A DNA stretch of 64,000 nucleotides from Agrypnia vestita (taxonomy: Eukaryota > Arthropoda > Insecta > Trichoptera > Phryganeidae), in NCBI GenBank assembly GCA_016648135.1, contig JADDOH010010987.1, forward strand, positions 1 through 64,000, written 5' to 3'. Positions 1-12,400 of this stretch are shown in pieces. Position 1 is the stretch's first letter; each line of letters opens with the position of its first letter. The notes under the pieces are model-generated. The model made no database searches, had not been told where the DNA came from, and saw only the letters and a program-made list of their open reading frames with translations. Both the position numbers and the translations under genes were made by a program.

Positions 1-330
1 CGCCAGAGATACTTGAGTATGCAAAATATGAGGACAAAATATGAATATGCTATCAATTGCTTACACCTAAGACACCAAATAACAAAAACTGGATGTTGTT
101 AGCAGCTTTATCGGTTCTTTTCCATTTTTCCCTAATGAAATAGCCCGCCCCCAAGCGTCAGAGTGCATAGCGTACCTAACCCTTTAATGTTTTTGTGTAA
201 AAGTTGGATAAAAACCATTATGAGTAATGTATATTTTATCGTGTTTGTAAAATAGCATTTGAGTTTTGTCGTTTTTGAGTGATAAATTAATAACCGTTTT
301 ATTAAAATACTTGAACAACTGTCGCTACAG
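1..330. other. AT-rich intergenic DNA
   Basis: I see no gene or recognisable repeat here. The segment ends in a splice-acceptor-like cgctacag just before the reading frame at 331. Confidence 0.4.
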
Positions 331-555
331 GTGACAAATGTGAAAAGAAAAAGATCGAACGAGTTATCGTGTTTGTTTTGTGATAAAGCAGGTGATTTGG
401 TTAAGGAACCGAAACCGCAATCATTTATAAGTAATCAAAAAGCAGCAGATCGAAGAAAAGATGACATTAGTAAAAAGTTACAAAATAATCCAGAGTTCGC
501 AGCACTAGAATATTCATGGCGTCGATGTTATTTTTATTTTATTTTATTTCTATGA
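331..555 (+). pseudogene. Fragment of a C-x2-C coding segment
   Basis: An open frame of about 74 codons follows the acceptor-like cgctacag. It begins with GTG, so it reads as an internal exon or a broken copy rather than a complete gene. The product is basic (KRKRS) with a CLFC pair, then an A-x-R-x-DD-like stretch (AADRRKDD) and a WRRCY near the end. This spacing recalls a Cys-rich N-terminal module common in uncharacterised insect proteins, often transposon-associated (C-x2-C, R-x-DD, Y-x3-CY). Coding character stops around 540, where the sequence becomes TTTTATTTTATTT. No continuation is visible. The family resemblance is from memory and is weak. Confidence 0.3.
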
Positions 556-599
556 TTTACACCTATTACAATAAAATAAGAAACTTATATATACCTATT

Positions 600-1970
600 T
601 ATAAGAGCTAATACGTCTTTTCGATATCAAGTTTAGTTCCTTCTACACAGATTTTATTTTGAGTATAATTATTAAATTCAATATATCAATAATATTAAAT
701 TCTATAACTATTAAATTTAATAGAGAATTCAATAGAGAAAGAATTAGGTAATAACTATTAATTGAAGTATATTATTAAAAAGTTTAAATTTCATCGGACT
801 AAATAATATAATACCTTTTTTTTGTTATTTAAACTTTATCGAACTAAATTAAAGTGAATTGTCTTAATTGCTTCATGATTTGAAATACTTTTTTATAACT
901 GAACATTGTTGATTGATCTAATAACAATAATTCTAGTTGTTTAAGCTTTATCGAACTAAATAAAATAATACCAGAGTTGTTCAAACTTTTTCGTACGAAT
1001 TTATATTAATTTGGAACTACAAAAAAGGAAAAATAACCTTTTATTTTTTCAATTGATTCAGCAACATTGTAGAATGACATTTAAAAAAATTGACTGCATT
1101 ATTTATATGTAGACATTTACTTATTTTATTTTATTAATTACACCTACATGTTTTGATAGAAAGGTTTTTCCGAAACTTGTAGGTGTAATTAATCAAATAA
1201 AATAAGTAGATACATACAAATAATATAAACAATATTTATAATAACATTTTTGCATAAAGTGAATTGTCTTAATTTTTTTATGATTTGAAATACTTTTTTA
1301 AAATTGTTGATTAATCTTATTAAAATAATTCTAAAAGAACCGTGAAAATTGTGGGAACCTTTACTCCGAAATTAAGATCTAACTTTAAATCTACCCTGAT
1401 CACTTGGGTCTTCACCAAGAACAAACTACGTATCCAGGTATCTAATAAGATCACATAAGTGACCTCTTAATAACTGAGAATTTCGTCCAGCCAAAAGAGT
1501 CAATTCTATTATTTGTTGATTTTTGACCAGAGCCATAACCAAACTTTCGTTCGTGAGATAATACTTTTACACATACTGCAGCGTATCAATAAGTGTTCTT
1601 AAAAAAACTTAATCAACGAAAAACTTAAATACATGTACCCCTTTTGACTATTTACATTTTTTATTATTGTTTGATCACGGAATTACATATATATTTTTAT
1701 ATTAAATAATTTTTGTACTTGAATAGATTTGATGTCGAAATTTCTGGAGTCGTTCATGGAGTTGGAGTTTGTGACTTGTAACCACTTTTGTATTATTATT
1801 AATGTTATTTGTTTTACCTTTTTAAGATAAAAGTAATATTTAAATGTTTACCGCCCTGTTTTTAAACTCGTAAATTAAAAAATAAACAAATTGTTCTAAC
1901 TATTCCTGTGTTTCATTACTGGCCACTCCGATTGATTTTCTGATTACATAACAAAAAAAGAACCATCATG
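600..1970. repeat. AT-rich DNA with a direct repeat and a stem-loop
   Basis: No gene is seen. About 80 bases at 851-940 (starting aaagtgaattgtcttaatt) recur at 1256-1335 in direct orientation. Between them lies an inverted repeat with arms at 1120-1153 and 1173-1206, centred on attacacctaca/tgtaggtgtaat. The layout suggests a small foldback element and its flanks. Confidence 0.55.
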
Positions 1971-2403
1971 TTGAGATGTTCACTATCTATCTCATTTATT
2001 ACATCCGACAATGGAATAAGGGTTTACACAAATCCGACATTTGAAAACCTGTTTCGATTTCCAATATTTTAGAAAACAGGTTAAACCTGTTTTCTGATTT
2101 TACAAAAAATATCTTAAATCTGTACAATAACAGTTTATTAGATATTTATAATAACTACAAAAATGCTAGAATACATTACTAAAATCCACCATCAATAGTT
2201 ATTTCATCTAGTTTTTTTATTCAAGAAACATAATTAGGTACAAAAAATGTACTGAAATAGATAATACTATCTCGTTGGCTACAGAACTCGATGTTATCGT
2301 TTTACCGGCTTTTTTTAGTTATTGGTATTAAAAATTTTGTTTCTTCGGATTTAATGTAATTTTTCAGTTTCCTTGAGAAACTCTAGTTATTGAAACGAAC
2401 AGA

Positions 2404-2583
2404 TATTTTATACAATGTTTTGGATGTGTTGAGATTATCACAGCGTCCTCAGGAGAGTGCCCTGTATCTGTGGGGGTCAAGAGCGTACATGACGATGGGG
2501 CACTCTCTTGAAGACGCTGTGATATGACTCCAGATGTCGAGAGTCGAATGAATCTCAACACATCCACAAGATTCGTATAAAAT
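2404..2583. repeat. Intronic foldback hairpin, unit 0a copy
   Basis: Left arm (ttttatac...ggatgtgttgagatt...cacagcgtc...gagagtgcc) and right arm (ggcactctc...gacgctgtgat...aatctcaacacatcc...gtataaaa) are imperfect reverse complements of about 80 bases. The same structure is kept in intron 1 of copy 1 (7366-7523) and copy 3 (31802-31985). Confidence 0.75.
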
Positions 2584-2618
2584 ATCTCTCTGTCTAAATA
2601 TGTAAATATGTCAAACAA

Positions 2619-2665
2619 CCCAACCACAGGACCAACATGAGTAGCTTGTTGGTCCTGTGGTTGGG
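2619..2665. repeat. 19-bp perfect hairpin at the SINE head
   Basis: 2619-2637 is the exact reverse complement of 2647-2665, with a 9-base loop. The right arm is the first part of the SINE tRNA-like head, so the left arm is an inverted extra copy of the SINE 5' end. Confidence 0.85.
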
Positions 2666-2839
2666 ACTCTCGCCTCGTGATCCAAAGGTCGCAGGTTCGA
2701 ATCTCACTCCAGACAAGCAAGTCAGTCCTATTTTTCATAGCACAAGCGTTTATCTTAATTTGAAAATAGTGAGAATATTGATGTGACACGAATTCCGTGT
2801 TCACATCTCTATTTTTTTAAATTTAAAAAAAAAAAAAAA
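2640..2839 (+). mobile_element. tRNA-derived SINE, copy A
   Basis: A tRNA-like head (agcttgttggtcctgtggtt, then B box ggttcgaatc at about 2694-2703) is followed by a unique body (catagcacaagcgttt; gtgacacgaattccgtgttc) and a poly-A tail of about 15 bases. A second copy with the same head, body and tail lies at 26078-26277. It is inserted in intron-1-type sequence of decayed unit 0a, because copy 3 has an uninterrupted equivalent at about 32010-32040. Confidence 0.85.
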
Positions 2840-4354
2840 CTGTATACCCGCAGGCCTTAAAATCTTTAATTCCTTAGGATCTTATAAATTTTTGAATATT
2901 GAAAAAGTTTAATTCAAACGTATCCAAAACCATTATTTTTTAAATTTAGTTAAACCAATTTTCACATTTTAAAATAATAAATAGTCTAATATACCTATTC
3001 ATCACACACACCCAATATCTAAGACTAAAATACAAAAATTAAGTGCTGAAATACATTTATTTGCAATATGGATAAAATTATTCAGATATGATAGTTGTAA
3101 GAGTACGTATGCAGAGATGAAGCGTTACTCTCGTGTTTCAGACACTCGGCTATAAATATCGACATTCATTCAATGCACAAGTTGGTCATTCTTTTAGCGT
3201 ACAAAATACAATAGAAGACACTTTAAATAATTTGCAGTGAAAATAAGTTACACCCGTGGTCAATAATCATCATTATCTGTCGTCTATCGTGTCGAAGGTC
3301 GTTCACGATTGTGGGTCTTTACGGGATGGCCGATATGTTCAACCCTGAATCCCCAAGTTCTCGCGCATCTTGAGCACGGCAAGATAAAACTTTGGGTCTT
3401 CTCCTATTTGAAGCTCGGGGATGTGGTGGATTTAGTGCAATTCAAGAGTGTCCGTGTGGATTTTCATTTCTCCCCGAGGATAAGCTTCGGTGGCAAGTAT
3501 AAAAATTCGCCTGAATCAATAACAATCGGCTAGCTGTGGAGATTTTATGATGTGATGCGATGTGTTGCTCGTACATAAACCATCTCTGATGCCATTATAT
3601 AAGTTTGCTGACGAAACAAATACTTGATTGCAATGTTGCGTTTGTAATCAAGTAACCTACTAGAATGACCCGACTCAGCAATATTACCGTAACAAACAAC
3701 ACTGTTTAATCCACGTGCCCGCACACGTGTCCAGGTGATTTCGTCCACTATGCACTATTGGATCACGGAATTCGGTCAATTATGCACGACCTCGAAATAG
3801 TTTGGTCAGCACAAATGATGCTTCTACATGCCGATCGCAGAAATATTCTGTTGGCTTTTTTCTTCAAAGTATTGGGTAATTAATTATCTTTTTCAGGAAT
3901 AAATTTATTTCAAGATACGGTTTACGTTGTCAGTTATTAGCATTCAAATTTTAATCACTGGTTTATCTCTACCTGCGACTTGGAAGTGTCATCGTAAATT
4001 ATCTATAACTTCACAAAAACTTGTGTTACAGATACATTAATTATTATTACACTTTATTTGAGTTTTATTTCTTTTTTTATACATTGGTTTACTGAATATT
4101 TTAAAGAATTTTGATTTATAAGCGTAGATATACTTCCCCCAGGATTTTGTCACGCTGGGGAAAGTGCTACAATTGTGGCTGCACTTCGCCTAGATATTTT
4201 TGTACGGACAGAATTGTAACTAGTGGTACCTAATTTAAGTTCTAATTATATTTAATTACTTTTTTAAATTAAACAAATCCTTAAAGCTCTTAAGAAGCTA
4301 CCTATGTGATAGATTTGTCTTGTTAAATTCAATGACATTTTAAGCGACTCTGAA

Positions 4355-4534
4355 TAGTCAGCTATGGAGTGCTAGAGGGCTCTATTCTTGGACCTATGCT
4401 GTTCTTACTAAACTTTAATGAAAAAATTAGGCATCTCAGGTAAACTTCAACTCGACGCCGACGATGCTGTGATATATTATCATTGCAAAAGTCTGAGTGA
4501 CCTTGAAGCTCAAATGAACAAACTTTACACTTAA
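4355..4534 (+). mobile_element. LINE reverse transcriptase fragment
   Basis: Conceptual translation gives GVLEGSILGPMLFLL, then after a frame change GKLQLDADDAVIYYHCKS followed by LSDLEAQMNKLYT. These are the G-x-x-x-G-S-x-LGP-x-LF and (Y/D)ADD blocks of a non-LTR reverse transcriptase of the Jockey/R1 kind. The catalytic box reads DADD instead of YADD, with a frameshift between blocks. It is a short dead relic occupying the place where exon 2 of unit 0a should be. Confidence 0.75.
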
Positions 4535-4846
4535 GTGATCGCTCTACTCACTGTAACGTTCACCGATTCCATCGAAGATCTACCACACATCTATCAAATT
4601 TGGAAAGTTGTATTTACTTTTTGTACAAATTTTCTATCGACATCAATGGTCGAAATTTGTCATTCCCATGAAACAGTGTATATAAATTTCTCTGTTGGTA
4701 AATGAGACCTCTATATTTTTGATTAGAGTGAATTATTTTGGAGGATTCTTATCTGAATTTAAATTGACATTTTATTAGTAGCAGAATGAAAGGCTTTATG
4801 TATTTAAATAATGGTATTATAAACGAATTACTGATGTACATTCATG

Positions 4847-4856
4847 TATATATAAG
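4847..4856 (+). promoter_or_regulatory. TATA box of unit 0b exon 1
   Basis: tatatataag lies about 52-60 bases upstream of the ATG at 4908, in the same position as in the three complete copies. Confidence 0.6.
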
Positions 4857-5397
4857 CACCATGAGTTTCGAAAGCTTTTGTGTTTGTTTTTCTACAGTGA
4901 CCTCAACATGAAAAATTCAATTGTATTTTTAGTGTTTCTCTATTTATCATATTGTTCGACTAGTAGTAAGGTTAGTTCAAAAAAGAATGTTTCGGAGAAT
5001 GTTGGAAGTTGAAAGAATATTAGCTATGCTCCTCGGGAATCCGATTTTATCTTAATCATTAAAATCGATAAGTTTAACTCCCTATTTGTGGTTGGTTAAA
5101 CTTCTGAATAACATTAGAGAACTGATATATTTCGGATAAATTTATAATGCTTGACATTAAATTAACGTTAATTAATATGGCGTTAATGGAATTTAAAATT
5201 AAGAAAATTAAAACTCTCATTTATTACTTTTCATCTTAAAAAAATAACAAATATCCATTTTATAATTATATTGGTGAAAAAATTCGAGTCCACAAAATTA
5301 CAATCTTGGATGTTTCTTTATTATTATTATTAAGATATGCACAGTATATTTTACATTTTACGCGAGTTTATTAATTATTTTTTAATGATATCGCGAG

Positions 5398-5760
5398 ACT
5401 AATTGCACGTAGTCGAAGATTTCTAAGCACCCAGGACATTTAAGAGTAAATTAGAAATATCTGAAGGGATCTGTAATAAACTATGTACTCGATTCGCGAA
5501 ACGTCTAGAAACCCGGAAATGTATATAAGGGCGAAGACGCCATCAAGATGAACAGTTTTTGTGGAAATATTTCAGCGATTACAAAGAAGCGATTCCATAG
5601 AAACTAAATTTATAATATTAATAGAAAATTTAATTTATTGATTTAATAGTAAATTACGAAATTATTTTGAATTAAAGAATAGTCACTAGTCCAATAAATT
5701 AGTGCCCAGTGGTGATAAATAAAAACTTTAATTAGTTTCATTAATTTCCGTTCTATGAGA
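5398..5760. repeat. Dispersed repeat in intron 2 / unit remnants
   Basis: The segment starts attgcacgtagtcga, then runs through gacatttaagagtaaatt, cgattcgcgaaacgtc, a TATA-like tatataag, and ends with a ccagtg...gtgataaa motif. Related copies lie at 8855-9235, 16862-17135 and 19545-19855. The right end resembles the right arm of the long-TIR element at 43803-46316, so all are probably pieces of one transposon family. Confidence 0.65.
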
Positions 5761-6351
5761 AGGGCGGTGCCAACCAATTCACCTAGTATTTTATTATAAT
5801 ATAACGGTTACATTCGGGAGATTGCGTGATTAAGAAGGGAAACACTTACTGATTCCAGAACTTTCAAAAAATGTATCGAATGTACAGGAACCTTCTAGAC
5901 ACACCGACAAATTCCGCCACTCAGTTTAGAACTTTATAGAACTTTCTAGGGAACTAGGGAATTTTCTAGAACCTTCTCCTTTCTGAATTTTCTAGAGCAG
6001 GTTTTTCCGGAACCTTCTAGACTCACCAACATAGTCGGCGCTCCTATTTTGAAACAATCTGAAGCATTTTCGGCTTTCGCATAACAAAACAATGTGATTC
6101 GTTACTTCAAATACAGCAATTGTCAATATAAGAAATTTGTAAATCAAATTTGAGAGAATACATTTAAGGCACAAAACCATGTAATAAAATTTGTTAGTAT
6201 TATATATTCAATGGGATTATTATTGAAATGTATAAAATTATTTAGGAGGATTTTTATCTCAATTTAAATTGACATTTTATCAGTGGTAGATTAAAAGGCC
6301 TAATGTATTTAAATAATGGCATTATAAACGAATCATCGAAGTGCATTCATG

Positions 6352-6360
6352 TATATATAA
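6352..6360 (+). promoter_or_regulatory. TATA box, DUF1091-like copy 1
   Basis: tatatataa lies 53-61 bases upstream of the start ATG (6413), inside a proximal region of about 150 bases shared by all four first exons of the array. The start site is expected about 30 bases downstream, near 6382-6386. Confidence 0.65.
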
Positions 6361-6412
6361 GCACCATGAGTTTCGAAAGCTATTGTGTTTGTTTTTCTAC
6401 AGTGACCTCAAC

Positions 6413-9400
6413 ATGAAGAATTCAATTGTATTTTTAGTGGTTCTCTATTTATCATATTGTTCGACTGGTAGTAAGGTTAGTTCAAAAAAGAATGTTGAGA
6501 GAATGTTGAAAGTTGAAAGAATATTGGAAGGGGATCCGGTTTTATCTTAATCATTAAAATCGGGAATCGGATTTTATCTTAATCAATAAAATCGGTAAGT
6601 TTAACTCCGCTATTTGTTGTATTATAACCTAAGAGAACTGATATATTTCGGATACATTTATAATGCTCATTGTTGCTTTCATTGTTGCTGAGTGTCTTGA
6701 GTAAGTAAACACTAAATTGATTTGACGCCCTGCCTGCTACACTAGTAATTTGCTGTATTATAGCAGACAGTGCTCTTCCAGTAGTATAATGTTCAAGAAT
6801 ATTTATTATTTATATAACATTTGTGAATCAATCTTATTGCCAATTAAAATTAAGTAATAGTAATAATTAAATGTTTACAATTTAATAATGGTGTTAATTA
6901 ATTCTATTATAGACAAAGGAAAAAAATGATCTGAATAGGATATTTAATAAAATAAAATACTAAATTCAAATTTTACAAAATACAAAAATATCTAAAATCC
7001 TAACAATATCAGTTTATGACATATTTATGATACACTACATAACTACTAAAATACGCAAAATAAAATATGCAATCCGCCATCAATTTTAATTTCATTTAGT
7101 CTTTGATTCAAGATTCAAGAAAGATTAAGTAAGTACAAAAAATATACTGAAATAGAATGTACTCTCTCAAAGGCTGGCTACATAACTCGATGTTATTTAT
7201 CGTTTTACCAGCTTCTTTTGGTATTAAATATATTATTAAAAAATTTGTTATAAACTTTTAATAATAATAAAAATATTTAATAATAATTATAAAAAAATAT
7301 TATTATTAAAAATTTTGTTTTTTCGGATTTAATATAATTTGTTAAGGTTCCTTGAGAAACTCCAGATATTTTATACAATTGTTTGGATTTGATGTGATTA
7401 TCACAGAATCTTCAGAAGAGGACTGTCAAGGACGTACACGACGATGGGGCACTCTCGTAAAGACACTGTGATATGACTTCAGCCAGACTATTCTCAACAC
7501 ATCCATACGATTCGTATAAAATATCCCTTTGTTTCAATATATAAATATGTCAAAAACAAAGACCTTCACATATCACCGATAAGAGCCTTAAATCTTTAAT
7601 TCTTTAGAAACTCATGAATTTACGAATTCACGAGTTGAAAAAGTTCGTTCATATATTCGTATATTTAAAAATCTAGTATCCAAAACCGTGATTTTTTAAA
7701 TGTATTTGAACCGATTTTCACATTTTAAGAATTATTTTTAAATAAAACCGTTTTTCAACCTTGAATTAAAAAATTGAAAAACACTAGTTGAATTAATAAA
7801 TTAAAAAACAAAAGTAGTGTATAAATATACAAACAAGTGTATTCATGTATAGATAAGGTCTATTTGACTTATTTATTTTATTATACTATAGTATTGTATA
7901 TTCGTCACGCACATCTAAGACTAAAATATAAAAATTAAGTGTTAAATACGTTTATTTGTAATATGGATGAAATTATTGCGATGTGATAGTTGTAAGAGTA
8001 GATACGTATGCGTGGATGAAGCTTTACTCTCATTTTTTAAAATTGGTCATTCGTTTATCGTATAAAATAAAATGGACAACGAATGATGACAATTCGCGTT
8101 CATCCTATTTCTATCCTTCCACTAGAATTTTGAAAGAAGTTACATCCGTAGGCAATAAGCATCGTCATCTGTTGTGTATCATGTCCAAGCTTCACGATTG
8201 TGCCTCTTCACGGGGTGATCGATATGTTCAATTCTAGATACACAAAATTTTGAGCATGGGAAGATGAAACTTTGAATCTTCTCCTCGATCATACGATGTG
8301 ATTTTGCTCGTACATAAACCATCTCTGATGCTATTGTATAAGTTTTTTTGACGAAGCATTTATTTGTGTTGTGTATCTAATCAAGTTACTTTCTTTATGA
8401 CCCGACTCAGCAATATTACCACAACAAACAACACATATTTGCATGCTTGTCCCGGAGATTTTCCACTATTGTCCAATATTGCAACACGGAATTGGGTAAA
8501 TTATGCAAAACCACGAAATAGTTTAGTCAGCAAGAATTATGCTTATACATGCCGGTCGCACAAGTATTCTGTTGGTATTTTGCTTCAAAGTTTTTTGTAC
8601 GTATTTATCTCATTGAAGAATAAATGTATTTAATATATTTACAAATTTTATGTTTAGTTTCAGAAAGTTGCGGAGATTGTGCTTGAAAGGATAACAATAG
8701 TTTATATGCATCCTGAATATATAACCGATGCACAAGGATCGGTGGGCAGGTTGAGCAGAACATCTAACTACGTCATGAATTACAGCATGAATGTTTTACG
8801 CCCTTTGTATAACAACGTAACCGTGAGTTTATTAATTATTTTATATTATTGTCACGCGACATATTGTACATAGTCGAGGATTTCTTAGGACATTTTAGAG
8901 TAAATTGGGAATTGCTGAAGGGGTCTGGAATATATTACTAGATTCGTGAAACGTCCAGAAACCCGAAAATTTTTATAAGTGCGACAATGCCATCGAGGCA
9001 AACAGTTTTTGCGTAATGTTTCAGCGATTATACCGAAACGATTTCTCAGGAACCAGCGTGAAGTGGCCAGCGATGATAAATAAAGTAAATAGATGCGACA
9101 ACAGACAGTGAATATTATGGATAACCTGTAAAGTATTCCACAGACAAGTGAAAATTGCGAAATTATTTTGAATTCAAGAATAATTAGTGCTGCAATCAAA
9201 CTTGTGTCCAGTGACTTCGGTGATTAATGAAAACCTTTAATTAATTAAATTTATTTTCAAATTTCAACATAATCGTGTTGGTGGAGACAAATCAAACAAA
9301 AATCCACTTTGTGACAATATACAGGGTTATTTAGAAAACATTAATAACCTCGCAGGACTATATTCCTGCCTTGAATATGAGTCGAAAATGACCTAATGTC

Positions 9401-12400
9401 AATAGTTATGGAGATATGCGACATCAAAGTTTGCATTTTTTTTTTCAATATTTTTGACTTATTTTTTGTGAAACGTTTTGTGAGACGACCGCAGCTAAGG
9501 GAGCCCGCGGATAGTGAACTAAGTGTTTTTTGTGATATGTGATGGTGATACAATAAACCAACGTGGGGGTCTGAACAGCTTGCGTTAGGCTAGGTTACGT
9601 TAGTGATTAAGCTAGTAGTATTTTTAAGGAGTTTATGATCTAATCTATGTATAAATAAATATGCAAATAATTTTCAATATTTAAAAAAATAAAATGAGGG
9701 TGAACAACACTGTTTTATTCCACTATATTTATTTTGAATTGTTAGAACGTTTTCGGGATATCGCGCATCGTCAATAGCAACACGTTTACAACTAAATTAA
9801 AAATAATTCGAGACAGAATTTATAGGGATTGGGTGGGTGCAATGGTGGTGGGGGTTGGGGGCGGGGTTAGAATGGATAGGAATGGAGAGGTTATGGCTGG
9901 TATCTGGATGTTAATTATATTTTTATTATTTATTTTAATATTATTTATTTCTAAAATCTCCAAGATGTCCATTCTTCTTCCTTTATTGCACCCATATAAT
10001 AATTTTAATCAAACTTACGTCCTTCCATTCTGGCAAGCTCTGCCATTTCTGAATTTAAACTAAAGTTTTTTACGGCTCTTTTATGCTCTTCAAGTCTTTC
10101 CTTTATTTTTCTCCCACTTTGTCCGATGTAAACCGCATCACAATCTCCACAACTTAATTGATAAACTCCGCTTTTATCTTCATCAGAGATTTTGGACTTG
10201 TTTAAAAATAACTTTTGATACTATTTTTTGTGTAGAACGCAGGACTTTTTGTCTTTGCATGAATTTAATAGATCCGTTGTAAGTTTTCCTACATATTAGG
10301 TCCTTACATATGAAATTGGCGTTTAGTATGGGAGGAACATAAAGCCGATTTTTTTTATTATAATATATTTATTTAATCAAAGTATGTACCATTGCTATCT
10401 GTGCACTTTTGCCATCTCATAGGTAGTTCATCGATCCCTTTACTAAAAAAAACATTCGGACGGGAATCAATAAAATCTTTGAAGGCGGTTTGGACTGCCC
10501 CATCGGAGTTGAATTTTTTCCTTTGCAAGAAGTTATCCAAATTTCGAAAAAAATGGTAATCTGTTGGGGCAAGGTCCGGAGAGTACGGTGGATGTCTTAG
10601 ACATTCCAATTGAAGCTCCTCTAATTTGGTAGCCGTCTGTTGTGCAGTGTGTGGTCTAGCGTTATCATGAAGCAGCAGTGGCCTAGAGCGATTAACCAGC
10701 CTCGGTTGTTTAGCAGCTAGCTTTTCCATCATGGTTTGCAGTTGCTGACAATAGACATCTGCCGTAATCGTCTGGCCAGATTTAAGAAAGCTGTAGTGAA
10801 CGACACCAGCACTAGTCCACCAACGCTCACAAGTAACTTTTTTGGAGTCAATTTTCGCTTGGGGCATGGTTTGGCTGGTTCGGCAGGTTTCAGCCATTGC
10901 GATGAGCGCTTCCGATTATCGTACAGGATCCACTTTTCATCACAGGTAATGATTCGATTTAAAATCCCTTCATTATTGTGCCGGTTGAGTAATGCAACGC
11001 AGCAGTCAACGCGCGTTTGTTGATTTGCTTCACTCAATTCGTGAGGTACCCACCTTTCAAGCTTTTTCACCTTACCAATTTGCTTCAAGTGGATTAAAAC
11101 AGTTTTATCACTAACACCGCAGCCTGCAGCTAACTCGGATGTGGTTTGCGATGGATCCGCTTCCACAATAGTCTTCAATTCTTCATTATCAACTTTGGTC
11201 TCCGGCCGTCCACGGGGCATGTTCTGCAGGTCGAAATTTCCAGAACGAAAACGTTGGAACCAAAAACGCACTGTGTTTTCTTTTGCGGCACCGTCGCCAT
11301 ACACATCATTAATCCTTCGAGCCGTTTCTGTAGCACTGGTGCCACAGTAGAACTCGTACTCGTAAATAACGCGATATTTCAAGTTTTTCATTTTGTAAAC
11401 TGAGTGACGCAAAGAAAAAAACAATTGAGGAAAAAACAAATAAATTATAATTTTTAAAACACAAATACATGAGTAAATAGCTGTATAAATTTGGATTTGG
11501 AATTCCTAACCAAAGAGAAGATATTTGAGATCATATTTGCCAGTACGGCAAAACGCCAATTTCATATGTAAGGACCTAATATATTATTTTTCTCCAAGGT
11601 TTATTTTTATCGTTGACATTTGGTGTTTTGTGATATAAGAATGTGTATATTGCTGTTTGTGTTTCTTTCTTTTTTATAATATTATCTATAGTTTTTTCTC
11701 TATAGCCGTTATTTTTAGCAATTGTTTGTTTTTCTTTTATATAATTTTCTGGCTTCAGTGGAATTGATAACAATCTATGAACCATTGAGTTGAATGCAGC
11801 CATTTTATGTGCAGTGGGGTGATATGAAGTCGCGTGTATGATTGTATCTGTAAAAGTCTCTTTTCTGTATATTTGAAAAATGAATTTATCTTGTTCAATT
11901 GTTGTTGTTATGTCCAAAAAGTGTGTTGTTTTTTCCTATCTCACATGTAAATTGTATTTTTTGGTGTTGAGAATTAAAAAATGTAAGTAGGTTTTTTTTT
12001 TAATTGCCGTTCTGTTCCCGTAAAAGTAAAGAAAATATCATCGACGTATCTCTGGTAATTTTGTATTTGTTTTATGAGTGGATTTATGGATGATAAGATT
12101 TTTGTTTCAAATTTATTCATAAAAATGTCTGCTAGGAGTGGCGATAGAGGGTTACCCATCGGTAAACCACTTTTTTGTATGTAGAATTCATTTTCAAAGC
12201 AAAAATAGTTTTGAATAATACATGTTTTAATTATTTCTAAAATTTCTTCGTTCACTACATTATCACTTTCTTGAGCTTCGTCAAGTATTTCTTTTACTAT
12301 GGCTAATGTATCATCTACTGGTAATTTGGTGAATAGACTTTTGACCCCGAATGACACTAGTATGCAGTTCTTTGGAGGTATTATGTTGTGGAGGTTGTTG

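Larger units (their letters stand above)
1975..4727 (+). pseudogene. Decayed DUF1091-like unit 0a (intron remnants only)
   Basis: This block aligns by eye with intron 1 of the complete copies. 1975-2170 matches 18310-18500 of copy 2; 2250-2610 and 2990-3925 match 31660-32010 and 32200-33815 of copy 3. The alignment breaks at about 3925, some 30 bases before the expected exon 2 acceptor. It resumes at 4640-4727 with sequence that follows exon 2 in copy 3 (34030-34125). Exon 2 has been replaced by about 700 bases that include a LINE fragment. No exon 1, 3 or 4 is present. A SINE sits at 2640-2839. The unit cannot encode the protein. Confidence 0.75.
4728..6190 (+). pseudogene. Decayed DUF1091-like unit 0b (exon 1 plus intron remnants)
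   Basis: The unit has a TATA box (4847-4856) and an intact exon 1 at 4908-4970, encoding a 21-residue signal-peptide exon (MKNSIVFLVFLYLSYC...) and ending AAG|gttagt. Intron 1 matches copy 2 (17809 onward) as far as about 5345. The sequence then jumps to post-exon-2 sequence at about 5352 (gcgagtttattaatt, against gtgagtttattaatt at the exon 2 donors). Exon 2 is therefore cleanly deleted and its donor changed from gt to gc. Downstream to about 6180 it matches the first part of intron 2 of copy 2 (19560-20272). Exons 3 and 4 are missing. The first exon could still splice to exon 2 of copy 1 at 8664, as an alternative first exon. Confidence 0.75.

Noticed and set aside
2364..2804. 146-codon frame on the - strand
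   Set aside because: It runs through the intronic hairpin and the SINE and has no protein similarity that I recognise.
3309..3533. Frame MWVFTGWPICS..., repeated at 32486-32692
   Set aside because: It is repeated intron sequence; the frame is not kept in copies 1 and 2.
6366..6413. Upstream frame MSFESYCVCF... whose stop overlaps the copy 1 start codon
   Set aside because: Its ATG lies only about 6 bases after the TATA box, upstream of the expected transcription start, so it would not be in the mRNA.
6413..6550. Exon 1 read on through the donor (VSSKKNVERMLK...)
   Set aside because: The frame continues only into intron 1; the gttagt donor is conserved in all copies and exon 2 is present downstream.
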